A stretch of DNA of 64,000 nucleotides from an uncultured Marinicella sp. (GTDB lineage Bacteria > Pseudomonadota > Gammaproteobacteria > Xanthomonadales > Marinicellaceae): NCBI GenBank assembly GCA_947502595.1, contig CANNAM010000003.1, positions 124,001-188,000 on the forward strand. The letters are read 5' to 3'. A program made the position numbers and the translations under genes. Below are positions 46,016 through 55,512 of this stretch, in pieces (position 1 is the stretch's first letter; every line of letters starts with the position of its first letter). Below the pieces are notes generated by a model that searched no databases, was not told the origin of the DNA, and saw only the letters and a program-made list of their open reading frames with translations.

Positions 46016-47196
46016 TCAGCAAAGCATTCAAAACTGTATTCAAAAAAGAAGTGATGGAAAACATCCGTGACAAGCGCACCATGATGTCATCAGTGATTTT
46101 AGGTTCATTTTTGGGCCCTGTCATGGCACTGGGCTTGATTTACATGTCGGTTCAGATGGGCAAGGACAAAGCCGAAAAGCAACTTGAACTGCCGGTTGTT
46201 AATATGCAGTTTGCCCAAAACCTAGAAAAACATTTGATCAGCCAAGATGTAAAAATAATCAATTTAGAAAAGTCCCCTGAGGCGGCCATCAAGGACAAAG
46301 ACCATGATGTGGTGCTGGCCATTGATAAAGGCTTTGCTGCCTCAATGTCCCAAGCGCAGCCTGCCAAAGTGATGCTGTATTACGACGCTTCAGCCAAGGG
46401 TGCTGCCAATGTTTCGGTGCGGCGAGTGAAGGCGCTTATCAACGCCTATTCGTCACAAATTGGCGCCATGCGCCTGCAATTGCGCGGGGTATCACCTGGA
46501 CTGATGCAAGTCATCAGTATTGAGGAGCATGACCAAGCCACAGCACAATCAAAAGGTGCTCAACTGCTGATGTTTTTACCCTATTTCTTGATCATGGGAT
46601 TGTTTATGGGCAGCATGTATTTGGCGATTGACACCACAGCAGGTGAAAAGGAACGTAAATCACTAGAGCCCTTATTCCTGAATCCAGTCAGTCGTGTTCA
46701 GGTACTGGCGGGTAAGTTGGCTGCCACCATCAGCTTTGGTTTATTGACCTTGGTTTTGACCTTGATTGCGTTTAAATTGACCTTGCCATTTTACCCAACC
46801 AAATCATTGGGCATGACCCTGTCATTGAATCTGGCCGACGTGGGATTGATGCTGCTGGTGTTATTGCCTTTGGCACTGTTGGCAGGTTCTATACAAACCA
46901 TCATCGCGGCATTCAGCAAATCATTCAAGGAAGCCCAAACCTATGTCAACTTGGTGATTTTTATACCATTGATTCCAAGTATGCTGTTGATGTTTATGCC
47001 TGTAAAAGAAAAGCTCTGGATGATAGCAACGCCCATATTGAGCCAAAACATCCTCATCAACCAACTGATTCGAGGTGAAACTGTTGAGTGGTTTAATGTG
47101 CTGGTTTGCATTTGTGGCACCTTGTTTGTGGGCGGCTTACTTGCATGGTTTGCAGTTAGGTTGTATAACAAGGAAAATATGTTATTTGCGGATTGA
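46012..47196 (+). CDS. ABC-2 type transporter permease (NatB-like)
   Basis: 394 residues: first membrane segment at about 27-47, a large extracytoplasmic domain (about 48-185), then five more segments, the typical ABC-2/NatB layout. DTTAGEKERKSLEPLFLNPVSR is the characteristic cytoplasmic loop that contacts the ATPase. Completes the exporter with the preceding ATPase. Confidence 0.9.
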   Translation: MISKAFKTVFKKEVMENIRDKRTMMSSVILGSFLGPVMALGLIYMSVQMGKDKAEKQLELPVVNMQFAQNLEKHLISQDVKIINLEKSPEAAIKDKDHDVVLAIDKGFAASMSQAQPAKVMLYYDASAKGAANVSVRRVKALINAYSSQIGAMRLQLRGVSPGLMQVISIEEHDQATAQSKGAQLLMFLPYFLIMGLFMGSMYLAIDTTAGEKERKSLEPLFLNPVSRVQVLAGKLAATISFGLLTLVLTLIAFKLTLPFYPTKSLGMTLSLNLADVGLMLLVLLPLALLAGSIQTIIAAFSKSFKEAQTYVNLVIFIPLIPSMLLMFMPVKEKLWMIATPILSQNILINQLIRGETVEWFNVLVCICGTLFVGGLLAWFAVRLYNKENMLFAD

Positions 47197-47198
47197 TT

Positions 47199-47738
47199 AT
47201 GAGAAAAATACCACTGATCGTATGCTTGCTTGCCACTTTAACGGTTGCACAAGCCGAAGAAAAAAAGAAAATTTATAAATATACAGATGCAAATGGTGTG
47301 ACCCATTACACAGAGACCAAGCTCAATGATGAGTATCAGGAAGCTGATTTACCCGAATTGTCGATTGTACCGTCAACCCCCATCAAGCAAAGCAGCGCTG
47401 GCAGCCAAACTGCTGATGAAGCGGCCCAAGTAGACCCTGCTGCGGTGACAAAGTTTACCATCATTGCACCAGTTCATGAGGAAAACCTTTGGGGTACTGG
47501 CGGCAAGTTAACTGCCCAGGTCAGTACCTTAACGCCGGCTCAGCTTGAAAACAACCAAGTACAATTCATTATTGATGGCAGTAAAAAAGCGCCCGCAGAT
47601 GACACCACCCAAGTTTTTGGCGGTATCTATCGGGGTGAGCACACGGTGCAAGCCTTGTTGGTCAACCGCTACACCAAAAAAGTCATCAAGAAAACCGATA
47701 CTGTGACTTTTTATATGCACCAAAACTCAAAAAAATGA
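47199..47738 (+). CDS. Secreted DUF4124 protein
   Basis: I start at the ATG at 47199 (179 residues, MRKIPLIVC), 2 bp after the permease stop; a TTG at 47193 is less likely. Signal peptide (about 1-19), DUF4124 domain (KIYKYTDANGVTHYTETK), a polar linker, and a C-terminal beta-rich part (KFTIIAPVHEENLWGTGG ... FGGIYRGEHTVQALLVN). Function unknown. It probably belongs to the hydrolase/ABC transporter operon. Confidence 0.8.
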   Translation: MRKIPLIVCLLATLTVAQAEEKKKIYKYTDANGVTHYTETKLNDEYQEADLPELSIVPSTPIKQSSAGSQTADEAAQVDPAAVTKFTIIAPVHEENLWGTGGKLTAQVSTLTPAQLENNQVQFIIDGSKKAPADDTTQVFGGIYRGEHTVQALLVNRYTKKVIKKTDTVTFYMHQNSKK

Positions 47739-47798
47739 AGCACAGGCGGAATCGCAACAACCCAGCCCGTCCTGTCAATTGAGGTTGAATACAGCTGA

Positions 47799-48884
47799 AT
47801 GGTAAATGGATTGATTCTTGGGTTTCTATGCAGTGTGCCCTTGCTGCAATTATTCAAGCTGAAGTCATGGGTAGTCAGTGCAGTGATCAGTATGCTATTG
47901 ACATCTGTGGTGGTCAGTCTACTCACTGACTTTCACCAGATAACAGCCGCCATTTCCATTTTGACCCTGTTAGCAGCAAGTGCCCTGATGCAACAACCCA
48001 AACTGAGGTTTGGTCATTTATTGGCACTGAATGGCCTGTTGTTTACGCACATCTTTGCGGCTTACATGCCAAGCACTGCTGCTGGTGTAATTCTTACGGT
48101 ATTCATTCTGTTCAGCTTAATCATTGCCTTACTGAAAAACCAGCCATGGCTTAATTGGTTATTGTTGTTGGTTCTGGCATTGACTTGGCTGCTGTTCGCA
48201 GCGCCTACCCTTTGGCTGGTATCTGCCACCTTATTTGCCTTGTTCTTGCTTAAACAAGCAACCAGCCCAAACCAACAACCGGGCGCTCAAGCAACAGCTG
48301 AACAAACGTTAACTCAGATTGAGGCCATTAAATCTGAAGAGCGCAGCCGCATTTATAAAAACATCCATGATGATGTGGGTGCCGAATTACTGAAATTGAT
48401 TTATGAATTAGATAATGATAAACACCGAGAGCGGGCCAAAACAATCATGAATCAGCTCCGAAAAGCAGTGGCACAAACCGAGCACATACAAATCAACTTA
48501 CTGCAATTACTTGAAGCAATAACCTCTGAAATTCAAAGCCGTTGTGATGCCGCACAGATAACTTATATTGAGCAACTTAACACTCAGGATAACATCAGAC
48601 TGGAACCAGCCCTACCAATACAAATTCAACGCATGGTGCGTGAAGTGGTGTCAAATTGCCTGAAACATGCCCAGGCCAACACGCTAACATTTACCGCTGA
48701 TTTGAATAACCAAGCCTTACTATTAACTATAATTGATGACGGTATTGGCATGGACCCTCAAGGACAAAGTGGCAAAGGCCTGAAAAGTTTACAGCAAAGG
48801 GCTGCTGCCATTGGTGCTGTGGTCAGATGGCAAACTTCTCCAGCCGGCGGTACCGAAGTATTTTTAACGGTGCCAGTCCAATGA
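47799..48884 (+). CDS. Sensor histidine kinase (HisKA_3 / DesK-NarX type)
   Basis: 361 residues: several membrane helices in the first 155 residues (about 1-17, 22-42, 47-64, 71-90, 95-113, 118-134, 137-152) with no large sensor loop, then EERSRIYKNIHDDVGAELL with phospho-acceptor His190, and an HATPase domain with REVVSNCLKHAQA, DDGIGMD and KGLKSLQQRA. It pairs with the response regulator that overlaps its end by 4 bp. The signal is likely sensed in or at the membrane. It starts 60 bp after the DUF4124 gene. Confidence 0.9.
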   Translation: MVNGLILGFLCSVPLLQLFKLKSWVVSAVISMLLTSVVVSLLTDFHQITAAISILTLLAASALMQQPKLRFGHLLALNGLLFTHIFAAYMPSTAAGVILTVFILFSLIIALLKNQPWLNWLLLLVLALTWLLFAAPTLWLVSATLFALFLLKQATSPNQQPGAQATAEQTLTQIEAIKSEERSRIYKNIHDDVGAELLKLIYELDNDKHRERAKTIMNQLRKAVAQTEHIQINLLQLLEAITSEIQSRCDAAQITYIEQLNTQDNIRLEPALPIQIQRMVREVVSNCLKHAQANTLTFTADLNNQALLLTIIDDGIGMDPQGQSGKGLKSLQQRAAAIGAVVRWQTSPAGGTEVFLTVPVQ

Positions 48885-49513
48885 AAATTTTACTGGTTGA
48901 AGATTTACCGCATGTCAGTGAATGGATTACACAAGCCATTCAACTGGCATTTGCAACAGCCGAAACTGTATTGGCTGCAGATTTGGCACAAGGCCTTGCC
49001 GCTTTACAGCAGCAAAAATTTGAGTTGGCGTTGATCGACATAGGTTTACCTGATGGCAGCGGCATGGATTTATTGGACCGCATCATGGTTGAACAGCCCG
49101 CTTGTATGGTCATAATGTCAACATTATTCGATGACGACCAACACGTTTTCACGGCCTTAAGAAAAGGAGCTAAAGGCTATATCCTTAAAGACCAATCGAG
49201 AAATCAAATGGCTGATATGCTGCATGGCATCAACAACGGCCATTACCCAATCTCCCCTAAAGTAGCGAATAAACTGTTGCATTTTTTTCAGCCAGAACCA
49301 GTTCAACACAACTTAACCCAACGCGAAACTGAAGTTTTGACCTTGGTGGCCAAAGGACTCAATGTACCTGAAGTTGCTGACCTGTTGTCAATTAAATCCA
49401 GTACTTGTTACGGTTATGTAAAAGAAATATACCGCAAACTCGGTATCAATTCCCGAGCTGAAGCCAGTACAGAAGCCAGTAGAATGGGCTTAATCAACCC
49501 ACACAATCAATAA
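48881..49513 (+). CDS. LuxR/NarL-family response regulator
   Basis: 210 residues from the ATG at 48881, overlapping the kinase stop (ATGA). Receiver domain: acidic pair Glu7/Asp8, phosphorylation site Asp53 in LIDIGLPDGSG, and the conserved Lys in KGYILKD. C-terminal LuxR helix-turn-helix: LTQRETEVLTLVAKGLNVPEVADLL ... YVKEIYRKLGI. Its regulon is unknown; neighbouring genes (hydrolase-transporter upstream, sialidase-like protein downstream) are candidates. Confidence 0.92.
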   Translation: MKILLVEDLPHVSEWITQAIQLAFATAETVLAADLAQGLAALQQQKFELALIDIGLPDGSGMDLLDRIMVEQPACMVIMSTLFDDDQHVFTALRKGAKGYILKDQSRNQMADMLHGINNGHYPISPKVANKLLHFFQPEPVQHNLTQRETEVLTLVAKGLNVPEVADLLSIKSSTCYGYVKEIYRKLGINSRAEASTEASRMGLINPHNQ

Positions 49514-49598
49514 CAAATGTTGTTATTATCAGAAAAATATTTTGTTGCTAGGTCCAACAACCTAACTCAGCAATACCACCAAAAAGGCTAGCCAAAAG

Positions 49599-49627
49599 TT
49601 TACAAGGTTTTATTGGGCAGATATAAT
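49599..49627 (+). promoter_or_regulatory. Predicted sigma-70 promoter of sialidase-like gene
   Basis: TTTACA (49599-49604), 17-bp spacer, TATAAT (49622-49627). Start near 49634, giving a leader of about 22 nt. Confidence 0.65.
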
Positions 49628-49655
49628 TATTAGAAATATTTGGCCTATCTACACC

Positions 49656-52022
49656 ATGAAAACACCAGCAGTGTCTTTGCTATGCCTGTTATTGACGTAT
49701 GCCAACGCGAGCACACAAAATACACCACATGAAACCTGGGGGCAACAGCCTGCCAATGAAGTGAAATCACTCTATTTACCAGTTAACAACAAAACAGCAG
49801 CCAAGGTAGTCAGCACCCTGGATGTATACAACAGCTATCAAGTCAACTTATCAACATCTGGTCTGGACATCATTGCTGATGCGGCCAATGAGCCTTCTAT
49901 TGCAGTGAACCCTATCAACCCGCTACAAATGGCCATAGGATGGCGACAATTTAACCGCACCAGAAGTGATTTCAGACAAGCCGGCGCAGCTTACTCCAAC
50001 GATGGTGGCAAAACTTGGCACAATGCTGGTCCCATTGAACCAGGGGTATTTCGCAGTGATCCAGTGTTGTCATCAGATGCCGAAGGTCGTTTTTTTTACC
50101 AAAGCCTTAAAGTCCTGAACCTAAACAGTAACAACCCTGATTTCAGGGTGGATCAATGGCAGTCAAACAATGGCGGCAGAACATGGCAAAATAAAGTACA
50201 TGCCTATGGAGGCGATAAAAGCTGGTATGCCATTGATGACACCAATGGCCCTGGTCGGGGCAATATTTATGCTGCATGGAATGTGGCTGGCAACCCCTAC
50301 TTTCCCAGCACTTTCAATTATTCGGTTGATAATGGCCAAAGCTATTCCACGCCCGAAGAAATCAGCAACAAGCCCGTTTTTGGTACAGTGGCAGTGGGTT
50401 TTGATGGCGAGGTTTATGTCGCAGGTGCTGATGGTGACACCGACCAATTATCGGACATTTATTTGTTAAGGTCGAATAACATCACCGCCCAGTTATTCCC
50501 TGAATTTGAACAAGTTACAGCCATTAATTTGGGTGGGCCCATAGCCATTGGCGATGTTAACCCGCTTGGTTTATTGGGGCAAATTTGGGTGGCTACCGAT
50601 AAATCCAACCGTCACACCAGAGGCCGTGTTTATGTTTTGGCCTCCGTGGACCCAGCTGGCCCTGATAGACTGGATGTCAATTTTGCTCGCAGTACCGATG
50701 GCGGCAACAGTTTTGACCCATTCCAACGCATCAACCAAGACCTTGAATTTGTTAACAGGCAATGGTTTGGCACCATGGCAGTGGCACCAAACGGTCGGAT
50801 TGATGTCATCTGGCTGGATACCCGAGGTGCTCCATTGTCCGGCGCTCTACCCGCTTCTTCAACACTTTATTACAGCTATTCATATGATGGAGGAATTACA
50901 TTTTCCACCAACCAAGCCATCAGCCAACCCTTTTTTCACTTTCTTGGCTACCCAACCCAAAGAAAAATGGGTGACTACATAGATATGGTCAGTGACAACA
51001 AAGGCGCACACATCGCTTACACCGCTACATTTTCTGGTGGACAAGATGTGTATTATTTATATGCCAAACCATCCATGCATGAAGAAAACCCCTATTTTCC
51101 AGCCCATGAAGTTGATAATGCATGGTATGACCCCGAACGTCCGCGACAAGGTATTTTCAGCAAAACTTTGGTTCAGAACCCATACGACGAAACCCCCCAG
51201 CTATTCAACTTTGAAGCCGTATTTACCTACACCCCAGACGGACAGCCCATGTGGTTCACATTGCAAAACCTCCATCCAATAACTGGCGACAGCATGCGCT
51301 TAGCTGTGTTAATGCCAACCGGTGATTTGAGCGAAGGTGGACAAGCTCTTAAAGCCATAGGTGTGGCGGTAAAATCTCGACTGTATGATGAGCAAGGGGA
51401 GTTGATAAAAAACCGCATGGCCTACCACTTTGATATGACCGAAGCGGTTATCGAGGAACTGCAAGATATTGTGGCCGACAGTGGTTTATTTGATCCCACT
51501 TTTTATTACAACAATCCTTTCTACAACACTGAACTGGCAATGGAGGTCCAGCCGTTGATACCGGTAGAACAATCCCGAGCCACCTTCTGTGGTGTGCATG
51601 GACAAGCCCTGGTCACTGCTGGCAAACCAGCTGAAGGCAGGATTCAGTTCAATTTTGAGCGGGACGATAAAGTCAATATATTTGGCGCAAACTTCACTTA
51701 CCTAACCACCACCAATGAACAAGGTCAAACTGAGTTATTGCTTGATGAGCACGGCTTGGCAACGCCCACCTGGCAAACCATCAACTCTTTACCTTCTGGC
51801 GTGAGTGATGCAGGTTCAGTCACCAATCAAATTGATCAAGCTGTTGGCGGCATTGGCTTTTTTGCAGTGACTGACACCCAACCAGATTTACTGACCATCG
51901 GTAATGAAGAAGTTACCAACAGCAATACCACATCATTTTCAGTGGTCGAAGCCAATGGCGACGAACAACAAGTTCGCACCATGGCCTTGAACAGTTATTG
52001 CCAAATTCCTGCACCACTGTAA
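49656..52022 (+). CDS. Secreted sialidase/BNR-fold protein with C-terminal W-D-P domain
   Basis: 788 residues with a signal peptide (about 1-18). Residues about 70-470 are a beta-propeller with Asp-box repeats (SNDGGKTW, SNNGGRTW, SVDNGQSY, STDGGNSF, SYDGGITF), as in exo-sialidase-like proteins; the sialidase Arg triad was not confirmed. Residues about 483-788 contain VDNAWYDPERPRQGIF and FTYTPDGQPMWFTLQ, similar to the domain of the secreted protein at 23531. Exported; substrate unknown. It follows the two-component genes but has its own predicted promoter. Confidence 0.8.
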   Translation: MKTPAVSLLCLLLTYANASTQNTPHETWGQQPANEVKSLYLPVNNKTAAKVVSTLDVYNSYQVNLSTSGLDIIADAANEPSIAVNPINPLQMAIGWRQFNRTRSDFRQAGAAYSNDGGKTWHNAGPIEPGVFRSDPVLSSDAEGRFFYQSLKVLNLNSNNPDFRVDQWQSNNGGRTWQNKVHAYGGDKSWYAIDDTNGPGRGNIYAAWNVAGNPYFPSTFNYSVDNGQSYSTPEEISNKPVFGTVAVGFDGEVYVAGADGDTDQLSDIYLLRSNNITAQLFPEFEQVTAINLGGPIAIGDVNPLGLLGQIWVATDKSNRHTRGRVYVLASVDPAGPDRLDVNFARSTDGGNSFDPFQRINQDLEFVNRQWFGTMAVAPNGRIDVIWLDTRGAPLSGALPASSTLYYSYSYDGGITFSTNQAISQPFFHFLGYPTQRKMGDYIDMVSDNKGAHIAYTATFSGGQDVYYLYAKPSMHEENPYFPAHEVDNAWYDPERPRQGIFSKTLVQNPYDETPQLFNFEAVFTYTPDGQPMWFTLQNLHPITGDSMRLAVLMPTGDLSEGGQALKAIGVAVKSRLYDEQGELIKNRMAYHFDMTEAVIEELQDIVADSGLFDPTFYYNNPFYNTELAMEVQPLIPVEQSRATFCGVHGQALVTAGKPAEGRIQFNFERDDKVNIFGANFTYLTTTNEQGQTELLLDEHGLATPTWQTINSLPSGVSDAGSVTNQIDQAVGGIGFFAVTDTQPDLLTIGNEEVTNSNTTSFSVVEANGDEQQVRTMALNSYCQIPAPL

Positions 52023-52102
52023 CTGATTTCAGCAATTAAAAACACTGACCTTAAGGCCTTTTTCAGTTAAGATACGTGGTTTTTCAAAGACTTTAAACAG
52101 CC

Positions 52103-53809
52103 ATGAAAACCACGGCATTCCATTTAGTTACTCGCAAAGAAACACCACAAGACGCAGAAATCATTTCTCACCAACTGATGATCAGAACTGGCATGATCAG
52201 AAAACTTGGTGCCGGCCTTTATACTTGGGCACCTTTGGGATTACGCGTGTTACAAAAAGTTGAACAAATCATCCGCGATGAGATGAATGCCAGCGGTGCA
52301 TTAGAAATGCTGATGCCAGCGGTACAACCAAAGGAACTGTGGCAGGAAACTGGACGAATTGAAGACTTTGGCGGCCAATTATTGGCCATCAAAGACCGTG
52401 CCGAACGTGATTACTTTTTTGGACCTACGCACGAAGAGGTCATCACTGATTTTGTGCGCAATGAAATCAACTCCTATAAACAGTTACCAATCAACTTCTA
52501 TCAAATACAAACTAAATTCAGGGATGAAATCAGACCTCGGTTCGGCGTGATGCGGTCTCGTGAATTCATCATGAAAGACGCTTATTCGTTTCACCTTACA
52601 CAAGAGTCGTTGGAACAAACCTACCAAACCATGCAACAGGCCTATACCAACATCATCAATCGGATTGGTTTGGACTTCAGGTGTGTATTGGCAGACTCTG
52701 GCGCGATTGGCGGCTCAGGTTCACAAGAGTTTCATGTCATTGCTGATTCAGGTGAAGACGCCATCATGTATTCAGACAGCGGCGATTATGCTGCCAATTT
52801 AGAAAAGTGTGAAGCGGTCAGCTTATTGCATGAACGCCAAGCACCCACTGCAGCACTAAACAAAGTTTCAACCCCTGGACAAAAAACCATTGAAGACCTG
52901 TGTAAGTTCTTAGCAATAGACAGCAGTCAAACCATCAAAACCTTATTGGTCGCAGGCACTGAAAAGCCAGTGGCACTGGTGGTCCGTGGTGACCACAGTT
53001 TAAACGAAGTCAAAGCCGCAAATTTGGCCGCAGTGGCCTCGCCGCTGCGAATGATAGATGACGAAGAAATCAAAGCCTTGACCGGCTGTGATGCCGGTTC
53101 AATTGGGGTTAAAGGGCTGGACACTACCATCATTGTTGATCGAACTGTAGCCAACATGAGTGATTTTGTTTGCGGTGGCAATGAAAATGACTTTCACTAC
53201 ACCGGTGTCAACTGGGAACGCGATGCCAACTTTGATGCCATTGAAGACCTGCGTGATGCCATGGTTGGTGATCCCAGTCCTGATGGTGTTGGTACTTTGC
53301 AAGTCGCTCGCGGTATCGAAGTGGGGCATATATTCCAGTTAGGCAATAAATATTCAAAAGCCATGAATGCGGTGGTGTTGAACGAACAAGGGAAATCAAA
53401 GGCCATGGAAATGGGTTGTTATGGCATGGGTGTGAGCCGCATGGTCGCAGCTGCGATTGAACAGCACCACGATGACAAAGGCATCATTTGGCCAGCCAAT
53501 ATAGCCCCTTTCAGTGTGGCTATTTTGCCCATGAATTACCAAAAATCTGAGCGGGTTAAACAAGCCGCCGATGAATTATATGCTAAATTACAAGCCCGTG
53601 GGATTGAAGTCATACTGGATGATCGCAAAGTCAGACCAGGCTTTATGATGTCTGATTTTGAATTGCTGGGGATTCCTCATCAGGTCATCATTGGTGACCG
53701 CTCACTGGATGAAAATCAAGTTGAATACCGCAACCGCACAGACATGGAATCGATGAAAATAAATCGTGATACAATCGAAACAGTGTTAGCGGAAAAAATC
53801 AAGGCATGA
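52103..53809 (+). CDS. proS: Prolyl-tRNA synthetase (bacterial type)
   Basis: 568 residues, matching bacterial ProRS with an inserted editing domain between motifs 2 and 3 (about residues 225-405). Class II motifs: motif 1 near [16 protein letters not shown], motif 2 [25 protein letters not shown], motif 3 [17 protein letters not shown]. The C-terminal anticodon-binding domain contains [21 protein letters not shown]. Charges tRNA-Pro. Overlaps the next gene by 4 bp. Confidence 0.97.
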   Translation: MKTTAFHLVTRKETPQDAEIISHQLMIRTGMIRKLGAGLYTWAPLGLRVLQKVEQIIRDEMNASGALEMLMPAVQPKELWQETGRIEDFGGQLLAIKDRAERDYFFGPTHEEVITDFVRNEINSYKQLPINFYQIQTKFRDEIRPRFGVMRSREFIMKDAYSFHLTQESLEQTYQTMQQAYTNIINRIGLDFRCVLADSGAIGGSGSQEFHVIADSGEDAIMYSDSGDYAANLEKCEAVSLLHERQAPTAALNKVSTPGQKTIEDLCKFLAIDSSQTIKTLLVAGTEKPVALVVRGDHSLNEVKAANLAAVASPLRMIDDEEIKALTGCDAGSIGVKGLDTTIIVDRTVANMSDFVCGGNENDFHYTGVNWERDANFDAIEDLRDAMVGDPSPDGVGTLQVARGIEVGHIFQLGNKYSKAMNAVVLNEQGKSKAMEMGCYGMGVSRMVAAAIEQHHDDKGIIWPANIAPFSVAILPMNYQKSERVKQAADELYAKLQARGIEVILDDRKVRPGFMMSDFELLGIPHQVIIGDRSLDENQVEYRNRTDMESMKINRDTIETVLAEKIKA

Positions 53810-54390
53810 ATAAAAAAGTCAGAAACTCTCTCAAGGATTCAGCCCTGTTTATAAAACATGCCATAAAAAGTCCTATGCAAGTGGCCTATTTAATGCCCTC
53901 TTCGCCTTGGCTGATTGAACAAATTGCCAAATCGGCTAACTTAGAAGATGCCAAGCACATCATGGAATTGGGACCAGGGACCGGCGGAACCACCAAAGGC
54001 ATCTTGAAATACATGGCTGATGATGCACAGCTTATGAGCGTTGAAATCAACCAAAAATTCATAGATCACATGGAAAACACCATTGATGATGAACGGTTAA
54101 CCATCAGCAACAAAGGAGCCCAAAATCTGGTTGAAATCATGGACCAGTACGGCTGGGACAACGCCGATGTGATTATTTCAGGCATCCCTTTCACCACCTT
54201 ACCCAAGGGCATGGACACAGCCATCATGCAGTCCATCCATGATGCTTTGAAACCAGGTGGTATTTTTCTGGCCTATCAATTGCGTGACCATGTCAGTAAT
54301 TTAGCTGAACCTTTATTTGGTCCATATTGCTACAAAAAGGTCGAGTATAAAAATATCCCACCCATGCGGATTTACACCTGGATTAAATAA
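53806..54390 (+). CDS. Phospholipid N-methyltransferase-like / class I methyltransferase
   Basis: 194 residues. SAM-binding motif I is [16 protein letters not shown], with VEIN as the acidic strand, [10 protein letters not shown] as the motif IV region and the C-terminal RIYTWIK. The 'FIKHAIKSP...YLMPSSPWL' N-terminus and SGIPF resemble PmtA-type phosphatidylethanolamine N-methyltransferases and KsgA relatives. Phosphatidylcholine synthesis is plausible but unproven. Coupled to proS by ATGA overlap. Confidence 0.7.
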   Translation: MNKKVRNSLKDSALFIKHAIKSPMQVAYLMPSSPWLIEQIAKSANLEDAKHIMELGPGTGGTTKGILKYMADDAQLMSVEINQKFIDHMENTIDDERLTISNKGAQNLVEIMDQYGWDNADVIISGIPFTTLPKGMDTAIMQSIHDALKPGGIFLAYQLRDHVSNLAEPLFGPYCYKKVEYKNIPPMRIYTWIK

Positions 54391-54453
54391 CCACCTTGGC
54401 TTGATTCTAACGGTGAAATTATCAGACAACTGTTGGCTTTTTACTGGAGCTAA

Positions 54454-55512
54454 CTAATTGATTGGTTGATGGGTCAACGGTGTTGCCAATGAAACACCAT
54501 ATTCGACTTGTAGGTCGTATGCCGCTCGATTGATGGCAAATCTGGCTTGCATGATTCGATACACTGATTCAACGCGGTAATTAAGTCGCCAAAGTACTGC
54601 ATGGTCACCTGGGTTAACTAACACCAACCGCGGTGTTTTTTCCACATCCAATTGCTTCTCTTGTTCACAGGCTTGCTGCCACACGGCCTGTACAAAGCTT
54701 TCTACATGCTCCGATGGCGTGACATAGCCAATCTTAAACTCCACAAAATCATTCCAATGATGGGTGTCGGTTTTATTTAATATTTCGATTGGTACGGCTC
54801 GCAACTTAGAGTTAGCCACTACAATACTGTGTTTTTGAATGAGGTGATGGAAAGTGGTTTCTGTTAATGACATGCGACGAATCACTGCCAAAATGTCCAT
54901 CTCAGGTATGCGACAAACCACTCCCGGTGATATTTGCCCTTGATGCAACATAATCAAACCGCTGACTGCATCATGAGCCCAGGCTTCTTTGGTACCAAAT
55001 AAGATCACCAGAATACCACCGATCACACCCGTGGCTTGTAACCAAGAAGTGACCTGCCATATATTGATCAACAACAGCAAAGACACCGCAATGGTGATCA
55101 ACAAAATAATGATGTAACCCATCTCTGATTGATAGGTCCTGGTTTTGGTTTCATTGCCATCAATGGTGCGCTGTTTACCGTATTTGCGGATGGTCCAAGT
55201 GTGGGAAAATTGAGTGAACAAATAACCCAACAGTAACACCAAGCCAGTTTGCGAAAGTTGCTTCAAGAATTCGGTATGACCATTGTCATTGATCAAGTAA
55301 TTCAATAACCAATCAATCACATAGATAGATATCAACAACACATTCATGATTCGCAACAACCGAGAACGCTTGGTGTTCAGTGCTTCAGTGCTTGAAGGCA
55401 CGATGCGAGCAAATAAAAACCCAGCCACAAAAAACAAGCTGACGTTCAATACCACAGCAGTTTTACCAAACACCGAAAGCGCAGCAAAATAGGCTTGCAG
55501 CGAATCAATCAT
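54454..55512 (-). CDS. Mechanosensitive ion channel, MscS family
   Basis: 352 residues: about four to five membrane segments in the first 180 residues (about 17-35, 49-67, 83-103, 132-152, 160-176), a MscS-like beta domain (SGLIMLHQGQISPGVVCRI) and a C-terminal cytoplasmic part. The pore helix is less Gly/Ala-regular than in E. coli MscS, so this is a divergent member. Its ATG overlaps the stop of the saccharopine-dehydrogenase-like gene by 4 bp. Confidence 0.78.
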   Translation of the reverse strand: MIDSLQAYFAALSVFGKTAVVLNVSLFFVAGFLFARIVPSSTEALNTKRSRLLRIMNVLLISIYVIDWLLNYLINDNGHTEFLKQLSQTGLVLLLGYLFTQFSHTWTIRKYGKQRTIDGNETKTRTYQSEMGYIIILLITIAVSLLLLINIWQVTSWLQATGVIGGILVILFGTKEAWAHDAVSGLIMLHQGQISPGVVCRIPEMDILAVIRRMSLTETTFHHLIQKHSIVVANSKLRAVPIEILNKTDTHHWNDFVEFKIGYVTPSEHVESFVQAVWQQACEQEKQLDVEKTPRLVLVNPGDHAVLWRLNYRVESVYRIMQARFAINRAAYDLQVEYGVSLATPLTHQPIN

